In this document: piece by piece, positions 60,717-64,000 of the stretch
Layout: each line of letters opens with the position of its first letter
Position numbering within the stretch: position 1 is the stretch's first letter
Source: Diphasiastrum complanatum
Lineage: Eukaryota; Streptophyta; Lycopodiopsida; Lycopodiales; Lycopodiaceae
DNA length: 64,000 nt
Reading direction: 5' to 3'
Assembly (NCBI GenBank): GCA_029204225.1
Contig: CM055098.1
Coordinates: 2,789,106-2,853,105 of the forward strand
Translations under genes and position numbers: made by a program
The notes under the pieces: generated by a model
The model's input: only the letters and a program-made list of their open reading frames with translations
Databases searched by the model: none
What the model was told of the DNA's origin: nothing

Positions 60717-60718
60717 GA

Positions 60719-61370
60719 TTGATCCTCAGGGCTATTCGACAACGCGACATCTTTCCTAGTTTATCTCACACTGGTGACTTGGCTGCTTATACGACACGGT
60801 TTACAGAGCTTTCCTATCTATTCCCAGATATTTCTACATTGGAGCTCGTCTCTCGCTACGTTGCTGGTCTACGAGGCGCACTCATGTATGATGTTTCTTC
60901 TTTTTTTCCACTCACTCTTTTTCACGCCATCTCCCTTGCTATCGCACTGCAGCACAAGTACTCTCCCATCTCTTCTTCTGTTTCTCATCCTTCGCGTCCT
61001 TTCACACGTCCTATTTTTTCCTCTCCATCCTCTGCTAGTCCCACATCTGTCAGTTCACCTTCGTCCACTCTTCCTTCTGCACCACTTCCTCCTTTTTCTC
61101 CTCGTCCTGTTTTTGTTCGTCGCTACTCATAGCTTGAGATGTCTGAGATCCGTGAGAGCGCTTATGTTTCAACTGTAAGAGTCCTGATCATATCGCCCGT
61201 GATTGCCGACAGCCTGCCACTGCTACTGCCGTCTATTTCCATGATGCTGACACACCTGATGATAGTCCTGATTTTGCCATATGCCTTCATATTCTTGATG
61301 ATGACCCACCTGTTGATCAATTTGCCACACCCACTGAGCCTGTTCCTGATCCCCCTGATCTAGCTGTATG
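60719..61370 (+). pseudogene. Gypsy gag and zinc knuckle
   Basis: Gag core: LAAYTTRFTELSYLFPDIST, LELVSRYVAGLRGALMYDV, then a Ser/Pro-rich linker. The first frame stops at 61132. In another frame CFNCKSPDHIARDC (about 61165-61206) is a perfect Cys-x2-Cys-x4-His-x4-Cys nucleocapsid knuckle, followed by an acidic linker. Gag is cut at its start by the partial LTR and broken once before the knuckle. Confidence 0.82.
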
Positions 61371-61372
61371 CC

Positions 61373-62083
61373 ATGCTCAGTAAGCCGCTTCCACGCCATA
61401 TCCGTCTTCGCGTACGTATCACTGGTCGTGAGTTTATTGCCCTTGTTGACACGGGTAGCACTCACTTGTTTCTCAGCAGTCATATTACTACACGCATTCG
61501 TGCTATGCCAGTCACTATGCCTCATCCCCTGCATGTTGTGGTTGCCAGCGCACACTCTTTTCCTAGCACGCAGATGTATCAGCAGCTTTCATATCGGATT
61601 GGAGACTTCCTTGGTCAGGCAGATTTTCATATTATTCCACTTACACGGTACGATCTTATCCTCGGTGCTGATTGGTTTGCATCCCTTGGTGCGGTTACAG
61701 TAGACCTCCAGCAGCAGACATTGACATTCTCTCATGATGGTACTCAGCATATATTTTCCGGTATTGATTCTCGGCAGAACTATCAGCTTATTTCCGGGAA
61801 GCAGTTCATATGGAGCCTCCCGAAGGCCCACTGTGCGGCTATTCTTTCTGTTCAACTAGTTCAGCCTATTGTAGATGCACCATCTTTGCCACAGGTATTT
61901 TCTGAACTGTTGCGTGAATTTGAGCATGTTTTTAGAGAGCCGACTCAGTTACCACCTTTACGAGTTGTCAACCACCATATAGACCTTGTTTCCTCTGCAT
62001 CACCTCCTTCTCGTCCTCCTTTTCGTATGTCTATTGTTGAGCGCGAGGAAGTCCAGCGTCAGGTGTCTGATTTATTACCTTAA
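61373..62083 (+). pseudogene. Gypsy aspartic protease and RT start
   Basis: Open frame of 236 codons: REFIALVDTGSTHLFLSSHI (catalytic DTG), LTRYDLILGADWFASLGAVT, then the RT lead-in FSELLREFEHVFREPTQLPP and REEVQRQVSDLLP before a stop at 62081. The frame past the stop continues RT without a shift ([20 protein letters not shown]), so the stop is a simple nonsense change. Confidence 0.88.
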
Positions 62084-63294
62084 GGCCTTATTGTTCCTAG
62101 CCACAGTCCTTTTGGTGCTCCTGTTTTACTTGTTGATAAGAAGGATGGTACTAAACGTCTATGTATTGATTATCGTGCTTTAAATAAACTTATTATCCGT
62201 AATCAGTACCCTATCCCTCATATGGATGACCTGTTTGACCAATTAGGCCAAGCCAAGATCTTTTCTAAACTTGACCTCCGTTCCGGTTATCACCAGATTT
62301 GTATGCATCCTCCTGATGAGCACAAGACAGCTTTCCGTACCCTCTTTGGTCTGTATGAGTTTCGTGTCCTTCCTTTTGGTGTTACCAATGGCCCGCCCAC
62401 TTTTCAGAATGTCATGAATAACATCTTTCGTCCTCTGCTTGGAAAGTGTGTCATTGTTTATTTTGACGATATCCTCATTTATAGTACCACTCTCTCTCTT
62501 CATGTTCAGCACGTTCTGTTTTTGTTTTGTTAGTTACTCATCATCTGTATGCTAAACGTTCTAAATGTTCTTTTGCTGTTGTACAAATCGAGTTTTTGGA
62601 CTTCTTTGTTACTAATGGTACTGTTCGTCTCGATCCTCGTAAGGTCCGTTCTATTCTTTCGTGGCCTGTGCCTGTTGATGTTCATGATGTTCGTATGTTT
62701 CTTGGTCTTGCTATCCATCTTCGTAAACCAGTTGCTCATTTTGCCACTCTTGCATCTCCTTTGCATGCTCTGTTAAAAAAGGAAACTTCGTTTGCTTGGA
62801 CTCCCGCATGTCAATCAGCTTTTGATACTTTGAAGGTTAAGCTTACCACTGCCCCTGTTTTATGTCTTCCAGATTTTTCCCAGCGTTTTGCTGTTGAGAC
62901 TGATGCTAGTTCCACAGGATTAGGTGCTTTGTTACGTCAGCGTCAGTGTGTTATTGCATATGAATCCCGTCGTCTTCGTTCGTATGAGCAGCGCTATTCC
63001 ACTCATGAAAAAGAGTTGCTTGCTATCATTTTTGCTTTAAAGAAGTGGCGTCATTATCTGTATCGTGTTCCGTTTGATGTTTTTACTGATCACCAGTCAC
63101 TTCGTTATTTGTATACACAAAAGGATCTTAGTGATCGTCAGTACCGTTGGCTTCAGTTTTTACAATCCTTTCATTTTGATATTCATTATAAGCCTGGTAA
63201 AAGTAACGCTGCTGCTGATGCTTTGTCTCGTTTACCTGCTCTTACTTACAGTCTTGTTACGTCTCCCCACTCTTGGTATGATGATCTTCTTTAG
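62084..63294 (+). pseudogene. Gypsy reverse transcriptase and RNase H
   Basis: [75 protein letters not shown] (catalytic Y-x-D-D) up to a frameshift at about 62525. It continues HHLYAKRSKCSFAVVQIEFL, VRMFLGLA, and RNase H with VETDASSTGLGALLRQRQCV, RYSTHEKELLAIIFALKKW, VFTDHQSLRYLYTQKDLSD. All RT and RNase H acidic residues are intact. The thumb block is slightly altered (LAIHLRKPVAHFA for the usual GYYRRF). Confidence 0.92.
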
Positions 63295-64000
63295 GCTTAT
63301 GCCACATGTCCAGACTTTCGTGATGTTATGTCGTCTGCCTCTGATCCTTCCTCTCACCCTCACCAGGTTTATTCCATTGTTAATCATCGTTTGTTTCACT
63401 ATGGTTCGTTATGTATTCCCAGCACTCTCGACATACGTCCACAGCTCCTTCTTGATGCCCATTCCTTGTTCCGTTTGAAAGAACATTTTTATTGGCCTTC
63501 CATGAAGCGTGAGCTTTCCCACCTTATTCATACTTGTGATTTTTGCCTTCGAAACAAGTTTTCCCGTGAAAAACCTGGCGATCTCCTTCAAAGTTGGCCT
63601 ATTCCTTCCTGCCAGTGGACTGATATATCTATGGACTTCATTTTAGGTTTTCCCCGTACTCAGCGTGGTCATGACTCTTGTTTGGTGGTAGTTGATAGGT
63701 TTTCTAAACAAGCTCATTTCATACCAGTCAGACGTACTATTACAGCAGAGCAGTGTGGTCGTATATCTATTTATGAGATTTTCCGCTTACATGGTCTCCC
63801 ACGATTATACTTACTGATCGGGATAACAAGTTTACATCAGGTTTTTGGACAGAGCTTATGCGTATCTTGGATGTTAGGATACTTATGGGCACTGCTTATC
63901 ATTCTTCTGCGGATGGTCAGTCTGAGGTTATTAACCGGGTATTGGAGGATTATTTACAACATTATGTTTCTCCTTCTGGTCGTGATTGGGATCAACATTT
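63295..64000 (+). pseudogene. Gypsy integrase, runs off the edge
   Basis: After a stop at 63292-63294 come HQVYSIVNHRLFHYGSLCIP, LLDAHSLFRLKEHFYWPSMK and HTCDFCLRNKFSREKPGDLL. About ten residues, including the second zinc-binding His, seem deleted after DAHS. The core MDFILGFPRTQRGHDSCLVV carries the first Asp. A one-base shift near 63800 precedes LTDRDNKFTSGFWTELM (second Asp) and SSADGQSEVINRVLEDYL (Glu). Cut by the window end. Confidence 0.88.

Larger units (their letters stand above)
59533..64000 (+). mobile_element. Ty3/gypsy retrotransposon, continues past the right edge
   Basis: Layout: LTR 59533-59996, primer-binding site, leader, a second partial LTR 60485-60716, gag, zinc knuckle, protease, RT, RNase H and the integrase start, all on the plus strand. 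Same LTR-end type (AGTTA...CATAACT) as 25923-26334 and 11461-11862. It inserted into the hAT fragment that ends at 59532. The 3' LTR would lie outside the window. Confidence 0.88.

Overview
This window looks like nuclear DNA of a land plant with a very large, repeat-filled genome; a fern or a gymnosperm would fit, but the sequence does not decide between them. It is AT-rich. It holds LTR retrotransposons primed by initiator-Met tRNA (TGGTATCAGAGC sites), Ty3/gypsy, Ty1/copia, LINE and hAT remains, and long GA and AC microsatellites. There are no bacterial, organellar or viral operons.

I recognise one host gene. Ten short plus-strand exons between 9059 and 57693 join in frame across GT-AG introns into 308 codons, and the protein resembles plant BRE/BRCC45 (BRISC and BRCA1-A complex member 2), a ubiquitin-binding-fold scaffold of the K63-deubiquitinase complexes. 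The last roughly 70-80 codons are not found and are expected beyond 64000. Introns range from 123 bp to 35 kb, and almost everything else in the window right of 9 kb lies inside introns 1, 3, 6 and 10.

Layout. 1-8.6 kb: degenerate gypsy, Athila/Tat-like and copia pieces, a tandem duplication, and a minus-oriented LTR ending 455 bp before the BRE start codon. 9.1-14.4 kb (intron 1): copia 5' LTR and gag, a solo LTR, a copia RT/RNase H scrap. 15.0-21.3 kb (intron 3): truncated copia with gag and protease on the minus strand, a 3' LTR, a copia RNase H scrap. 21.9-57.0 kb (intron 6): a small hAT MITE; a minus-strand LINE; a copia end; a gypsy LTR with leader; a LINE carrying a non-coding LTR element flanked by a 165-bp direct repeat; a gypsy pol fragment split by a 12-kb hAT transposon, itself split by a chromodomain gypsy element; then LINE copies joined to long (GA)n tracts, a solo LTR and a tandem segmental duplication. 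57.7-64 kb (intron 10): a second hAT fragment, cut by a gypsy element that runs off the right edge.

No mobile element here looks autonomous. Frames are broken, and several catalytic residues are lost: hAT second Asp to Asn, an integrase Glu to Lys, an RNase H Asp to Asn, and an RT lacking its x-x-D-D box. The nesting gives a relative order of insertion: LINE, then gypsy pol fragment, then hAT, then chromovirus.
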